A DNA stretch of 64,000 nt from Cordia subcordata (lineage: Eukaryota > Streptophyta > Magnoliopsida > Boraginales > Cordiaceae), in contig JAPTOF010000001.1 in the NCBI GenBank assembly GCA_028554755.1, forward strand, positions 5,748,501 through 5,812,500, in the 5' to 3' direction. A program made the translations under genes and the position numbers. Positions 26,061-39,620 of this stretch are shown one piece after another. Under the pieces are notes generated by a model. The model made no database searches. It was given only the letters and a program-made list of their open reading frames with translations, and was not told the DNA's origin. Numbering within the stretch: the first letter of the stretch is position 1; the number at the start of each line of letters is the position of its first letter.

Positions 26061-29000
26061 CATCCTTCACAAGGTGAGTGATGCTATTGGTAAAAAGGGT
26101 TTTTTGTTCATTATTTTACAAACTTTGCTTTATAGATGTACAGCAGTGAAGAAAATATCGTTTATATATAATTTCATCCATACTATATACTAAAGTAGAA
26201 TCCATTGCACCATATTCATTTCCACCATTTTTTACTTTCCATATACTGCTGCAACATATCATTCAATAAAATCAAATTTATAATCCATTGAATTTAGCAT
26301 TGATTAAAAATTTATATATGATAAAAGATCAATAAAATCAAATTATAATTCATTGTAATTAATATTGATATATGGTGAAAGGTCAACAAATTTAATAAGG
26401 CATGGGTGTTTTTATTAATTAAAATAGTATTTAATTTATTTTGGAAATTATATTTATAAATTGAGAGAAGATTTGTTAAGCGAAGAAATGTTTCTAGGCG
26501 GAAAAAATTTTAAACGGTATGATGATATGTGGCGGAGCTAAACTAGGCACGGACTCTACTTTATAATAATCTTAAAAAGAAGATTATTTGTTACTTATAA
26601 ACAATGAACATTAACAAGAATTATAAATTAAAAAAGAAAAAAAATTGTAACTGGCAGCATAATAAAATGATAGGGTAATTAGAAATAGAAAAGATATATT
26701 AGTATATATATAAAATTTTAATATTATATCATATTATATATATATTGAAACCCATGCATTATACGGAAAGACACTCTAATATTTAATAAAAACATAATCT
26801 AGGTTGCATTATCTTTTTCTGCCCATTTTGATGCATGCATTGCAGCGACATCTCTACCAACCAAGCCATCCGTGGGATCATTCATTGTAGTGTTTTCTAG
26901 TTTTTGATTTATTTTACAAATTCAGAAATATCACGCACATTTTGAAAGTAATGTTCAAAACATATGTCATGCATCTGACAACAATAGATTATATTGGACA
27001 CTAAATTGTAACTAGTGGGCCCTTTCACACGTGACGCTAAATTATTTCCATTCAGCATAAATGATTTCATATCTATATTGTAACGCTATGTAAAATTTTA
27101 TTTTATTTTTGTTTCGTTTACTTTATAATTTTTTTATATTATTCCTTCAATTTGATGAATTTTGTTAAAGTTATATTATTTCACATTATTATTTTTGCTG
27201 ATGATCATTTTTTTTAATCCCCATTGGTTTATATCAGCCAACATTCCAACATTTGGGCTTCCTATATAGCTTGCACGTACCTATGGTATTTTCCAATTTT
27301 GTTTCTTCTCTAATAATACCAACCATTCTTTTGACAACATTAAATTTGAAGTAAATTACCTCTTTTTATTATTATTATTGATATTCTATGACAGCGTGAC
27401 CATTTATATTAATGTAATTTGGCGTTTTATTTGTTTATTGTTTAAACAATGAAGTTTTATATTTTCTATTCACATGGACTTAGAATTTAATTGTGACAAT
27501 TCATGCATTTATTATTAGATTATAAAATATTATATTCATTAAACCACTTCCATATAACATATGCTTTCAGTATATTCATTTTTGTTGATGGTTGACTAAT
27601 AATATTTATGTTGTTGATTTTAAAATTATCAAATTAGTTTGCGCTTTATTAAATTCATATCTATATTATATAATAAAATTTTCCATTTAATTAGTGTCAT
27701 CAATGTTTTATTGCATACGCTTTTGGTCTAATAAAGCTATATATAAATATCCTTATAATTATATAAATTCACAACATTTCAAACCCCCACCCCCTGTAGC
27801 TCATCATTGAATCAATTCGACAAAATATCTTCTTCACAATTCATCGGGATCCGTGTGTAGCGGACATGTGCATTAATGATTCTTGTACTGTGTCTTAATT
27901 CACATATAATATCTTAGGTTATTAGATCAAGATCAGCGTACTGATCATATCCACTATAATTTGTACGGAGATCTATGAATTATGCACAATTAAAAGCTTA
28001 AACAATATATATGTACGTATGTATATATATATATGTGTGTATATATAAATATATATATATCAACTTGTGACGTAAAATCAAGACATCACGCATTGAAAAC
28101 GACAGACAAACTCCCATTAATCCTGCTCATAGGTTGGTCTACGTTGATATGCTGACTCATCCACCACTCTACTTTTTTGGTTGTCAGCATATGCTTTATT
28201 CATTATTATGATTATAATAATAATTCACTACTGATTTGGTATTATACATGCATGCACATGGTTTCAATTAACTGTGTTTCTAGTGGGCCACTCTATTAAT
28301 TACTGCATGTAAAATTGGCTACGATGTCAAGGTTTTTTTCTTTTTTTTTTTTCCCCAATGACATATATAGAAGCACTTTAGTAATTGAAGACATTTTTAT
28401 TAAATAATTAAATTTCAAAATACATGACTTAATTTAAAAATTAGGTGTAATTTAATTATGCATAAGAATTATCACTATTTTGTTTCGAAGATTTTATCTT
28501 CCCTGCTCAGTTCTTTATCAGCTAACATTTATCGATTTTCAGTTGAGCAAAAGGGTACATAACTCTTAACTGTTGACCAAGTTCTCAAGCTCCTTTTAGT
28601 TCTTTTGGAAAAAGATAACAGAGGTAAAACATCCGTATTATGAGAGTAGTATAATAAAAGCTATTTTTCTTAACACACATTGAAGAGGGGAAAAAAAGAA
28701 AGAAAGAAAGAAAAAGATAGTACATACTTGAAGTTCTGTGAGGTTCATGACAAGTAAGCTCAGATAAGATTTGTTTGGTGAATAAGATAAATATCGTATA
28801 AAAAACTCATAACAAACACATCATATATCTCGAAAACTTTTAATTATAGTAATTCCTCCTTCCACAAACCTTAAAGAGTACTCCCACAAATTTTGGTAGT
28901 CATATGCATTTTTGTTCTTTTAAATCCTCCACTCTCTTTATTCGAACTTAAGACTTCACTCTTGGACTGAGATAGACTCAATCACTTGAGTTATCCTTTG

Positions 29001-30988
29001 ATCCCGTCATATGCATTTCCCATTGGACACGATTCGAGTGTTGGATATTATTATTGCCTATAACATTTTGGGCTTTTTTGGATTTTTTTTCTTTTTTATT
29101 GGAAAGCATTTTTGCTATAAAAAGTATTTTTTTTTGTAATAAATATTTGAATTAGATTTGAAAAAAAATTGAAACTCACCTCAATTTCAATTTTTTAAGA
29201 AGCCAAAATTTTTAACACTTAAAAAAGTAATTTTTTCATAAGTTTTTAAAAAAGCATTTTTGAAAAAAGACAATCTAAATGATCTGGTTATTGTGCATGC
29301 TCATGTTGGTAAGAAAGTGTTAAATATATGGTTAATTTTACACCATTACTTTGATTTGTGCTCCTAAATTGTAGACTTAACCTGATATACATAGTTAAAA
29401 TTGTTAAAATGATTTATGTATGGGATAACACTGATGACGAGAATCATTCCCCTAGTTCTATAGATGGACTCGTTTCTTCATTTTTTAATTTGTCAAAGAA
29501 ATAGTTGTATACTTATTAATCAATTGCAGAAGGAAAAAAAGAATTATACTGTACATCTAGAAATAATAACTACACCAAATGACTAGCTAAGGATTGAATC
29601 CAATCTAGTTCAAGTGTTATTTAAATATTTTTTTAACAATTTAATCTGTCAAACAAAATATTAACATTATGTTTGAAGTGAAATCCTCGTCATGTCGAGG
29701 TAAACTTAATTGCACCACTTTTTCCTTTTAACTTCCTAGAGATCGTCATCAGCAGATCATGATGTCTTCCTCCATTCATTATAAGCAAACACTGTAGACT
29801 AGTTGCAACTCTTTTCATTGGAGTCAAATTAGGGGACTCACCACAAGAAGGAAAATAAAAACAAAGAGGCAAATAATCGGCCTAGGGCGCGGACCCCACA
29901 TGGGTATGCAGTTCTCTTAAAAATTTTCTCTATAAAAGTAAGTTTTAAAACGCGTAGTGGAAAAAGATGCCAATTAAATCACGAAAACTTCGACAATAAT
30001 TATCTTTTTTTTTTTTGTTTTTTTGATCCTTGTCGCGTTCGATAATAATTATCAATCCTGAAAAAAAAGTATCCTGGGTGCTATTTACGTGTCCTAATGG
30101 TATAGTAACAAAGACATCATTTGATGGTCAAAATGTTGTCTAGATCCTTGGAATTTAATAGTAAAGACGTAACTTGGCTAAATTCTTTATAAATCTGATA
30201 ATAATAAGATAGTTCAACACAAAAGAATTTTTGTTAAATATATAATTCAAAAAATAATTTTTAGATTAAACGATCACAATTCCATCAGTACAACCCCATC
30301 CAGCTCTTTTTTGTTTTCCCTTTCTTTTTCTTTTTCCTTTTTTTTTTTTGGGGCATCAATACGACCCCATCAACATATTTGGTATTTAATATTTATGACA
30401 CAAAATCTACAAGGCATAAAAGTAATAAATTCGTATATTATCACATTGGATGCGGTATCTTCCCCAATATTGAGGATCAATATGGGCTTTTATGAGATAT
30501 TCACTAGTTATCCATGAATTATTCTTTTACAAGGTTAAAATACAGGATAAAACTTGACCCACCTAGCATAAAAAGATAGAATATTCATGAAATAGTACAA
30601 TGGTTCTAATACGAGCCATGAGAAATTAAAAAACAATTCAAATAACCTGATCCCTCATTTTTACAGGATTCAGGTCCACATCATTATTCTCGAGGTGATA
30701 AATTAAAGTTTCAATGATGTAAGTAACTTTTAATCTTTAAGAAAACGAATAACTTGAGTTTGAATTTCGTGAAAAAATAAAATGAGATAACCTCGAAAGC
30801 TTATTACAAATGCAGAACGTGTCATAAAACGTCATGAGGAAGTAAGTTTGATGCATACACAAGGCACAAGCTAATAGAGATAAGCAATCTAATCACGCAA
30901 GGCAATCACACACTCCCATAAATTGAAAATGAGATTGGCTAGCTAGGATGCAATTGTGAGCACCCCACACGCAAACGTCAAGCGACGG
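26061..30988. other. Gene-poor AT-rich stretch
   Basis: I see no supported gene here. The stretch is strongly AT-rich with many short homopolymer runs, a TA/TG-rich microsatellite at about 28008-28062, and a palindrome-like MITE at about 29060-29295 that is listed separately. Short open frames (for example 29690-29872 minus and 30311-30517 plus) show no recognisable motif. Confidence 0.6.
29060..29295. repeat. Palindromic MITE-like repeat, relative of the one at 59262
   Basis: The two halves are imperfect inverse complements rich in T-runs and A-runs. The phrase of type TTTTGGCTTCTTAAAAAATTG, read on the minus strand, recurs in the element at 59262-59502. No coding content is seen. Borders are approximate. 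Confidence 0.45.
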
Positions 30989-30998
30989 TTAAACCCCA

Positions 30999-31758
30999 GG
31001 ATTTTTTATTTTTTTGACCTAATTTTTAATATATTGCACAAAAATGATCTGCTTTTGGATTGAATTTTAAAAATGACCCAATTTCTTTCTGGGAATACGT
31101 CTGGCGCTTTCCTAACACAAAACCGCATTTCGGGAATGTGGTCGCGTTTCCAGAACGCGGCTGATGTTTTTGTAACTTTTTTTTTAACATACCTTGTTTT
31201 TTATGATCCGTGAATACTTTTATTTCAGCATTATGGACATTATTTCAAGTTGGAGGCCGGTGCATTCGAAACAAGATGGATCGCTAAAACCAAGGTGGAC
31301 GACGAAGATGTACAGCATGCGGTCAACAAGGCCACACTGCTTCAACTTGCCCCAATAATCAAAATGTGTAGCGTATAGTTGTAATCTTGTAATGTTGTTA
31401 TATAATATATATTAATTGTAATCTAAGTAATCCTATTTAGTTGTAATATTGTTTGTTTACTTAGTTGTAATTTTGTAATATTTTGTTTACAATTACAGCA
31501 TAATGTTCACTTGAACAGAAAGAATTAAGTGTATAATATCCAATTGATAATGTAGTGTCCATAATGCTGAAATAAAAGCATTCACGGATCATAAAAAATA
31601 AGGTATGTTAAAAAAAAAAGTTGCAAAAACATTAGCCGCGTTCTGGGAACGCGCCCGACGGGTTCCCAGAACGAGATTGGGTCATTTTTTAAATCCAATC
31701 CAAAAACAAGTCATTTTTGTGCAGTATATTAAAAATTAGATTAAAAAAAAAAAAACCC
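30999..31758. mobile_element. Mutator-like element (MULE) deletion derivative with 10-bp target-site duplication
   Basis: The 760-bp element is flanked by identical 10-bp repeats TTAAACCCCA (30989-30998 and 31759-31768). Its arms are long inverted repeats: about 30999-31241 matches the inverse complement of about 31557-31758, including blocks around CTAATTTTTAATAT, TGACCCAAT, CGCGGCT and TATGATCCGTGAAT. The left arm has about 40 extra bases. A 10-bp duplication and arms of 200 bp or more are typical of plant MULEs. The core (31249-31371) carries a remnant of the transposase C-terminus, listed separately. Confidence 0.9.
31249..31371 (+). pseudogene. Remnant of a MULE transposase C-terminus with a CCHC zinc knuckle
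   Basis: The frame reads a basic stretch (GGRCIRNKMDR), a TAA stop at 31285-31287, then NQGGRRRCTACGQQGHTAS and TCPNNQNV before TAG. The order C-x2-C-x4-H-x4-C is exactly a CCHC zinc knuckle, which in MudRA-type transposases lies at the very C-terminus after a basic region. Only about 40 codons remain between the inverted arms, so the element cannot move by itself. Confidence 0.8.
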
Positions 31759-31768
31759 TTAAACCCCA

Positions 31769-33999
31769 AACCCACAGACCCCAACCCCCCCCCCCGGCAA
31801 AAAAAACAAAAACACACACACACACACACACAAAAACCAAATAATTTCCGACAAAAAAAAAAACCAAATAATAATCGTCGAAAAAGCTGCTCCAATCATC
31901 AAATATTCTGTTCACGTACCCTTCTTCTTCTTCAAAACAAAACATCGGATCTGACAAAAAGGTCAAGAAAAAAAAAAGGTGGATAATCTTGGATTCCCGC
32001 GGTGGAGTGGACAAATTTTTGAGTTTACATTTATGTTATTTTTTTATATATCATTTAATTTTTAATTAATTCGGTGTGTTTTAGTTTTGGGGTTTATAAT
32101 TAGATTTGTAAATTTGATGAATCATATGGTTTTATTCAAAAAGAGTTTTTCGTTATCGACAAATAAATAGTCTTAATACGAATAGAGATTGAACTTTCTT
32201 GAGAAGTTTGCATTAGTTTGACTCGAACCCAAGAATTTTGAATCAAGATATTGGACTTAGATGTTAACTTTTGCATTACTCACCTGACCTAAGAAGGTAT
32301 TTTTAGACACAACAAATCACGGATATTTTTTCACCCATTGATACACCTTTTTAAGGTATAACACTCAAAAGCAAGCGTATATGCCATCCCCAGTGCGCTC
32401 CAACCTAAAATTGCCTAAAAGGAAAAAGAAAGTTAGTAGATATGGATATTCCCCTCGCAACAAATAGAGACGTTCATATTCAAATTCTCTTCAAACACCA
32501 CCAAGTCATCTTCAATGAGCTCGGACAACACCTCGTATATTCACTAAGCTGGAGCCCCTTAAACAAGTTTTGAATTGATCATGAAAATCGATACCACCAT
32601 AATAAAAGCTCATTTGAAATGGTTTTTTAAATACGTTTTCTCTTATAAAAGAACTTTTTCACTAAAAAACTAATCTAAATAGACGTTAAACTTAATTCTT
32701 TTAAGTTTGTTTGAAAGACATGTCAACTTATACACCAAATCTTTGCCTTCACATTATCTTGTACATATCCTCTATGTGTTGATGGGTGAGGTTGTCTCTC
32801 CTCTTTTGCTTGTATTGTATTCCCACCATATCTCTAACCCCTAACAAACCTTATCCCTGTCCACTTGGGACACTCATTTTTGCTTCTCTTACCAAATCTT
32901 TCTAAAATCTAATAATTTATGCTAATAATTAAAATGCTTCCGTGTTTGTTAGGCATGATATTATTTTGTACAGTCACCATCGTTGAGTGACTTATTTCCT
33001 ATAGTTGTCCTTACCTAAAGGCCATCTGTAATTGGTTAGACCAAAAAAAAAAAAAAATGAAGAAAAAGAGAAAAATAAAGGTTTGTTTGACACATTCACG
33101 TACCCAGTCTTTCAAATATTAATTTAGGGACTTATCCTATATCAATATCTTAACTTTTGTGAAGTCATTATTAATATGCCATATCAAATATATGCAATCT
33201 AGGGTGAAAAGGAGGTTAGAAAATAATAATGACTGGACAAGTTAGTAAAAACATTTAAAGTTCAAGAATTTTTTTAATTGAAATTTAACACTTTTAATAC
33301 TTTTCCACCGAAAAAATATTTAATTGGCAATTTCAAGAAGGTGACTATTCGCTTTGCAAATCTGGCGTAATATTTTTTGTCTTTTCTTCCTATTAGAGAA
33401 TTAGAAAACAAATCAAGTGGTTAAAATTACCTCATTTAAGAATAATAATTTGAGTTCAAATCTCACACGAGATTAGATGTTAGATTAGGAGTAAGATATT
33501 TATAAAAGTTCAAATTCTTTTTTATGGGAGACGGATGATTAAATTAGAAGTACAATACTAAAATGGCCACTCTCTCTCTCTCTCTTTTTCTTTTTCTTTT
33601 TCCTTATTTTAAATCTTTCAAAGTCCATCTATGTAAGAAAAATCTTTTAACAAAATAAAAAGAACTGTTCATAAACTTTTGGAGCAACCCATTAGACTAT
33701 TATCATTTAACACTAGTGGCTTTGAAAATCCATCTCTATTTCATTTGTCAACTACTTTTACCTGGCTCCTGCCTTATGTACCACCACCATTCACATCATC
33801 ACTCGACATTCATTATCCAAAGAAGAAACAAATCAGAAGATAAAATATCAAAAGCTCCACCATCATTACATTACATATATGAAGTACAAGCCCCTTTATT
33901 TCTCACCCCATATACTTAAATGAAATTAAATGTATAGATACACAAAAGGTGAGAAGAAAGAAAAAAAAAAAAGCACAAATTGGAGTTTGGCTTAAATTA
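31769..33999. other. Intergenic DNA with simple repeats
   Basis: This stretch contains a CA run at 31811-31832, a C-run just before it, and TC repeats at about 33567-33586. Open frames on both strands at 31689-32014 arise from these low-complexity runs. The 67-codon frame at 33716-33919 has no recognised motif. I see no supported gene before the SirB1-type gene begins. Confidence 0.55.
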
Positions 34000-34000
34000 T

Positions 34001-34014
34001 TTTTATATATATAG
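34001..34014 (+). promoter_or_regulatory. Possible TATA box of the SirB1-type gene
   Basis: A TTTTATATATATAG stretch lies about 440 bases before the chosen ATG at 34453. If it is the core promoter, the 5' UTR is about 400 bases, pyrimidine-rich, and contains upstream ATGs. This is a sequence match in AT-rich DNA only and could be chance. Confidence 0.3.
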
Positions 34015-34452
34015 CTGATGCTGCAATTGGGATCCTTCAATGCTGTGATGGATCTTAGCAAAAATTCTTGCACTTGTGTCAGTGTCAGCTTCCACTATAG
34101 TAGTAGTTTTTGTACTTGCTTTTGCAAACACTTGCAATCCTCATCATCAGCAGCTTCTTTGTCTTTGTTCACTTGCTTCTTATTGTCTTTTGGGAGTTTA
34201 ATTTCAGTGCCCAAAATGACTTCTTCTTCTGACAACACCTTTGTTATCACATCAGCTGCCACCTGTTCAATTCGCAACGAGTCTTACTTGTTTTCTTCAT
34301 TTATTTGAAGAATTCAAGGCTTGAATTCATCAACCCTTTACTCTTTTTTGCCCTCAGTTTCTTGCTTTTTTTGCCACCCTTTTCCCTCTTGTTGTTGTAA
34401 AGTTTTGATCTTTGTTTTTCTGTTTTCCTTTGGCTTCAAGAAATCTAAGAAA

Positions 34453-37400
34453 ATGTTGTGTGTTTCATTGCCTCGGGTGTGTCATCAAGAGATGAAGATG
34501 ACTAATGCTATTCATGCATCTTCAAGAATTTCGCCTTCTTTGGAGATCTTTGGCAGGTAAATGTTGCTTTTAGTTCAAGAATTGGTTTGGTTTTGTTTTT
34601 TCCTTTATAATTCTGGGTGTGCACTTTTTTTATGGCTTTTAGATATTGGATTATGATAATTCTTGATAGTGGTATTCTACTTGCTTTATGTAAAGATGTT
34701 ATCTTGGCAGTAGTACAATTTTTGTGCTAGTTTATATGAAAAAAATTGTTTTTCTGCTAATTTATGTGGTGCTAGTTCATGTGAAATTTTATCTGTAAGG
34801 TGCTACTACTACAATTAGGCAGTCCCCAATATCCATTTTGTTCTGTACGATCATCAGGTGTAACTTTGATGGTCGTGGTGGATGTTGGATTGAGAATGAG
34901 AAACAAAAGAGGGGCAAATTGACTACTGCTATGTCAACCAACAAGGCAACATCCAAGAACAGGAGGTTGAGCATTTCACCTCTGGCTTCTTCTTCTTCTG
35001 CTCTGGCAGAAACCTTGAATCCGTCTAGAGCCGATTTATACCAGGAGGTTGGGCTTATCTTCTAATGTTATGTATGCGATATTTGATAGATTTTCGCTTT
35101 CCTTGTAACTTGAATTTTTTATGCCATGTGTCTGTCTAGATTGATATGTACCTTCTATATTTTTATGCCATGGATCTAGCATATTTGATTGATTTTAGCT
35201 TTTCTTGTAGCACATTTTTATGCCATGAATATGTGTAGAATGCTATGTAATTTCGAATTTTTATGCCATGAATCTATCTAGAATGCTATGTACCTTCAAT
35301 TACTGAAAATTAACAGCTTGCGTGGTTGTCGTAAATTTTGATTTTTATAGAAGTATTTTGCAAATAATATTATGACTCTTTTAATGTTTAGCAGCTTGAC
35401 AAATGTTGTTCAATTTTCCAGGTTCTTGAGGCTGCCAGGGAAAAGTTTACTGCGGAGATATCTTTCCAGTCTAGGGACAAAGATATATCCCTTGCAAAGG
35501 TATCTTCTGTTTCTTGTTATGCTCTTTCTGCTTGAAGAATGTATGTGTCAATAGATTGTTACTGCCTTTCTTTGTTGGTTCCTGGCTTTCCTAGTTGATT
35601 CTTGTTAGATTTTAAGGAACAAGACATTAATTAATAATTCTCCATTTCAAAAGTTTGATGACCAGTCTGACTAACTGCCGTGCCAAGTGGCCTTTTTTAA
35701 GTTTATGAGCGACAGAGATGCCCTTAGTGATTGAGAGATGCTTACTGATGATCCAACAAATGGTTCAGATAATGAGTCAAAAAGAATCAAGGAAAATCTG
35801 CAATTGTGTTCAAAGAATGAGTCAAAACATATCAAGAAATTTCAGCCGCAGTTCGTGGATTGACTTTGTTTCGGTTTTTGAATGTTAGTTTGAATTTGTA
35901 ATTTCAAAATTCTTCATGTTGTTGTGCGTGTATTTAAGGCACTGTCCATAATAGAAAACACATGATCTGATTGCTTCCAGTTCTTTACTTACTGAAAATT
36001 GCAATTTAGATTTCCTGATTTGTGGCTTTGGCATTTCTTTTTCCTTGTCATGCTTAATTAATGGTCAGGATCATGTGTCTGATTGTTAGTGTATGAGTAG
36101 CACCAATGAAGTTCTTATATATCATCTATGAGTTTAAGTTCTTTCATTATGTTCTGTGGTTTACATGTCTTTTACTTGTGCTCGGATGCTTATTTGAGAA
36201 CATGTTTAGGCATTGCTTTTTATTGCTGCTGAGGATGAAGCATTTATGGCATTCAATCGGGATATGGATGCTTGTTCATTCCAAAATGAAAGGAGAGATG
36301 CTTCATTGCCCACTGATACCCATGAATGGAACTCTCTGGACACTATGCCGCTAGCCAGAAAGAATATTAATGAGTGGTTGGGCGAGTTAGATGCCATTGC
36401 AAAGGAGGTGGAAGCAGAGCTAGTCCCAAGAGAAATAGGATGCCATTTGATTGAAGTGTTGGATGCAGTGAATGTAGTTCTTTTTGAGTCTAGAGGTTTC
36501 AAGAGATCATCTGTTCCACTAGATTCAAAGTGTGCATACTTGCACTCGGTATTAAGTTCTGGATGCTGCAGTGGTATATCTTCATCCTGTTATCTCTGTC
36601 GTCTCTTTTCATTTCACATCCTGAACCTTTAAAGATTTATAAATTCTTGCCAACTCACCTGATCTGTACCTCATCGACAGCAATTTTGCTTAGCATTATC
36701 TACATCGAGGTTTGCCGAAGACTTAATCTGACTATTCTTGGATCTCGAGTTGGGGAAGATTTTTTGATATGGCCTCAAACAGAGTATCCTGAGGTACTGT
36801 GAAGAGCAATTGCTGCTCTGCATATCCACCTTCATAAAGCCTTATGCTGTTCATCCTGGACTTTCGACATGTCATTTCATATGTAAAAATGGAGACTAAG
36901 ATGGTGGCAATCTGGCCACATTGCAGGAGTTATTCAAGGTGACTTCTGGAAACAGCTTGTTTAAGATTGTTAACGGGAAATGCGTAGAAGATCCCAAATC
37001 AAAGGCCTCGGACATAAAGAGCGATTCACTCTTAGGGCTTGACATTGCAACAAATCGAGATATCATTGGCATTGCTTTGGCAAATTTGATTGTAAGTTCT
37101 ATCATTCAATTTGTACAGTCAACATAATTCTTATAGTGATTGCAAACTATGCTTCGGCCACTCTTCTTAGTATTAGAAGTTCCTTTAGTTTGATTCCATT
37201 TTGGTTTGAAGAAAATAACCTATATTTGTGCAGAGGCTTCACTGGAAACGTGCTTCAAGATCAAATCGTGGATTGATGCTGACTTCTCCACTTAGATCTG
37301 TTTTTAATACTGATGACAATTTTGGCAATAATGATGGTTCAAAGGCTCCTTTGTTACGCCCTCAAGATCTGAGGTACTAACCCCTACTCGCTTGTGCTTT

Positions 37401-39620
37401 AGTTTCCATTGTTGAGATATGATTCCTGATTATGCAGGTGCCAATTTGTCTTGTCCCTACAGGTTCAAGATGCTAATATTGCAGATTGGCATGAGAAAGG
37501 GGCGAATTGTGAACTTTTGACACTAACAATTTCTAACATGTTAATCTATATTATATAATTTTTTGCAGACACTTGATGCTCGAGTTTAAGCTTATCTCCT
37601 GGGGAAAAAAGGAAAATGAGAAAAGGAAAAGGAATAGAACAAGAAGAAAGAAAGAAAGCAGGGAAGAAAAAGAGAAATTCAAACTAATGGCATACAGTAT
37701 TCCCACATTAAAGATATCTAGGTTCCTCAAAGTTCTGATATTAACTTCTTGTTTGATATATAAAAAGTTCTTGAATACTTATACACCCGAGTTACCAATT
37801 GTAGGTTTCTACAACACATGTTTTAGTCTCCATAATGGAGAACTTGACAAGTAAAAACTACTAACCCCATAGTTAAGAAAAGAATTATAATTGTCGTTTG
37901 GTATCACTACTGTAGGTCATGGCAGGAAAGGTGTTGAAGGTTATCCAACTTCTTTTCTGCTAATTACACTATTTCTCTCTCTTCAAGAATCTCTCACCTC
38001 ATTTATTCTTACCTTTCATCTTCGTTCTCATTCTCCTTCTGCCTTGGCTGTATATTTGATGGATTAGTAATCCATTCACCAAAATGTGTAAATATTTGAG
38101 CTTGCAACTCTATCACCTACTGGCTAATCAAATTAGCACCCTGGTTATTTTCTTCTTTCAAATGAAATTCTTGCCAATATTAGGATAGGAAAAGGTACAA
38201 GGAAGTGTGAGAGATCAGAGTAGCTTTGGGTCTTTCATATAACTCCCTGAATCTCCTAATCAAATTACATCCTTACTTTGGCATAATCGTATAACCTATA
38301 TGGATTCACACTATACTGTATTCTAGTGGCAGTATCTTCCTCCTCAATCATAAAACCTCTGCTTGATTGGAGAAAGTAATTGCCATAATGTTAATGAGTT
38401 GCGCTTTAGTACTTCATGTGTTTTTTGTAAATTGTTCACTTAAAAAATGGCAGCACAGCATTTCTGTTTGCTTGAGGCATAAGTTTAGCCATATATAACA
38501 TTGCTGTCATACATTTTCTGAAAGATATTTACTTCTGTGTCTGCAGTACTAGGGATGTGGTATATGTATGTGGCAGTGAGGTGACACCTGTGCAATTATA
38601 TCTGTTTTGTTTTGAGTCATTCAGAAAGTTCAATAGTTTTTTTATCCCGAGCCAATTTGGTCCTAATAATTTACATAATATTTTATCAGAATATGACATT
38701 ATACATGAATAAATGGGGATCTTTATGAAATAATTTCTAGGGAGGCATTGGCTATTGGGTGATGAAGTTTCTAATAGAGACGCTTAATTGATATTCTTTG
38801 AATTTTATGCAGTGTTTTCTTTAAACATGCTGGAAGAGTTTATTGACAATAGATAGACGATGCTTTCTAGGATACATATAATCTCCTTATCATGACAATG
38901 CTTTCTAGGATACATATAATCTACTTATCATTATTTCTTTCACATTTGTTGTTCATCATGAAAGAACACCTCTTTTAAATTGAAGTCTTTAATATGAGCT
39001 TGTTTTCTCTCAGTATTATAAGAATGGCATTGCTAATAAGAAATTGAGTTTGTTAAGTATATTTTGGCTTCAAATTTATCCTCCAGAAAGGCATTTCTAT
39101 TGCCTTTTGGAATTTGGTCTGTGAATAGTTATCGTCAAGAAATATCTGTCAATATGTAGAACCATCTTGACAGATATTCGGGCATTTGCTCCAAGGAAAT
39201 AGATAACTTGGATGACATCTTATCTGCAATTTTTATACTACTTTCTAGGCTGGCTATTATGGCTTCAGAAAGATTGCTGGTTCTGCAGCCACATAACTGG
39301 GCTTTGAGAAGAGACAATGGGATGATGTTGTATTATAGTAGGTACGAAGAATCTCTCTCAGATGTTGCATCTATTCTTCTGAGATTAGCCATTTGAGCTC
39401 TTCTCGTACGCTTTTAATTTCATCAGTTGGCTGGTGTAACCAAAATCTAGACTAATGCAGGAACTATGGGGAGGCGGTTCAGGAGCTTAGCATATGCATG
39501 GCCTTTGCCCCAGAGGAAGAGGCGGAAATTTTAGAACCTTTTGTTGAGAAGTTACACTTATTGCAGCTTGAAGCGTCGTGGAAATCTTTGGGGCAGAAGG
39601 GTCGGCTAACAATTCCTTGA
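34453..39620 (+). CDS. SirB1 N-terminal/transglutaminase-like protein with TPR-like C-terminus, 9 exons
   Basis: Exons: 34453-34556, 34858-35047, 35422-35499, 36210-36573, 36681-36793, 36927-37091, 37234-37373, 39249-39341, 39461-39620. All introns are GT/AG; the sum is 1407 nt, or 468 residues. Residues 1 to about 100 are Ser/Thr/Arg-rich and poor in acidic residues, as in a chloroplast transit peptide. Residues about 100-370 match the SirB1 N-terminal (Transglut_core2) type: ALLFIAAEDEAFMAFNRD, an NINEWLGELDAIAKEVE helix, then YLHSVLSSGCCSAILLSIIY followed by EVCRRLNLTILGSRVGEDF. Bacterial relatives usually have a GxPISL stretch and PGHF at the last two places; here these are GCCSAIL and VGEDF, so a catalytic role is doubtful. 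Residues about 385-468 (ASERLLVLQPHNWALRRDNG and YGEAVQELSICMAFAP) look like TPR-type helices. I know no established function for the plant proteins. The start was chosen as the first ATG that splices in frame. Confidence 0.85.

Noticed and set aside
31689..32014. Overlapping open frames on both strands near the MULE right border
   Set aside because: They arise from A-runs, C-runs and a CA microsatellite; the translations are runs of Phe/Cys/Val or Lys/Pro/His without a real domain.
37573..37854. 93-codon Lys/Arg/Glu-rich open frame inside the SirB1-type gene
   Set aside because: It lies within the large intron 7, starts just after a T-rich tract, is dominated by AAG/GAA runs, and does not join neighbouring exons in a way that improves the protein.
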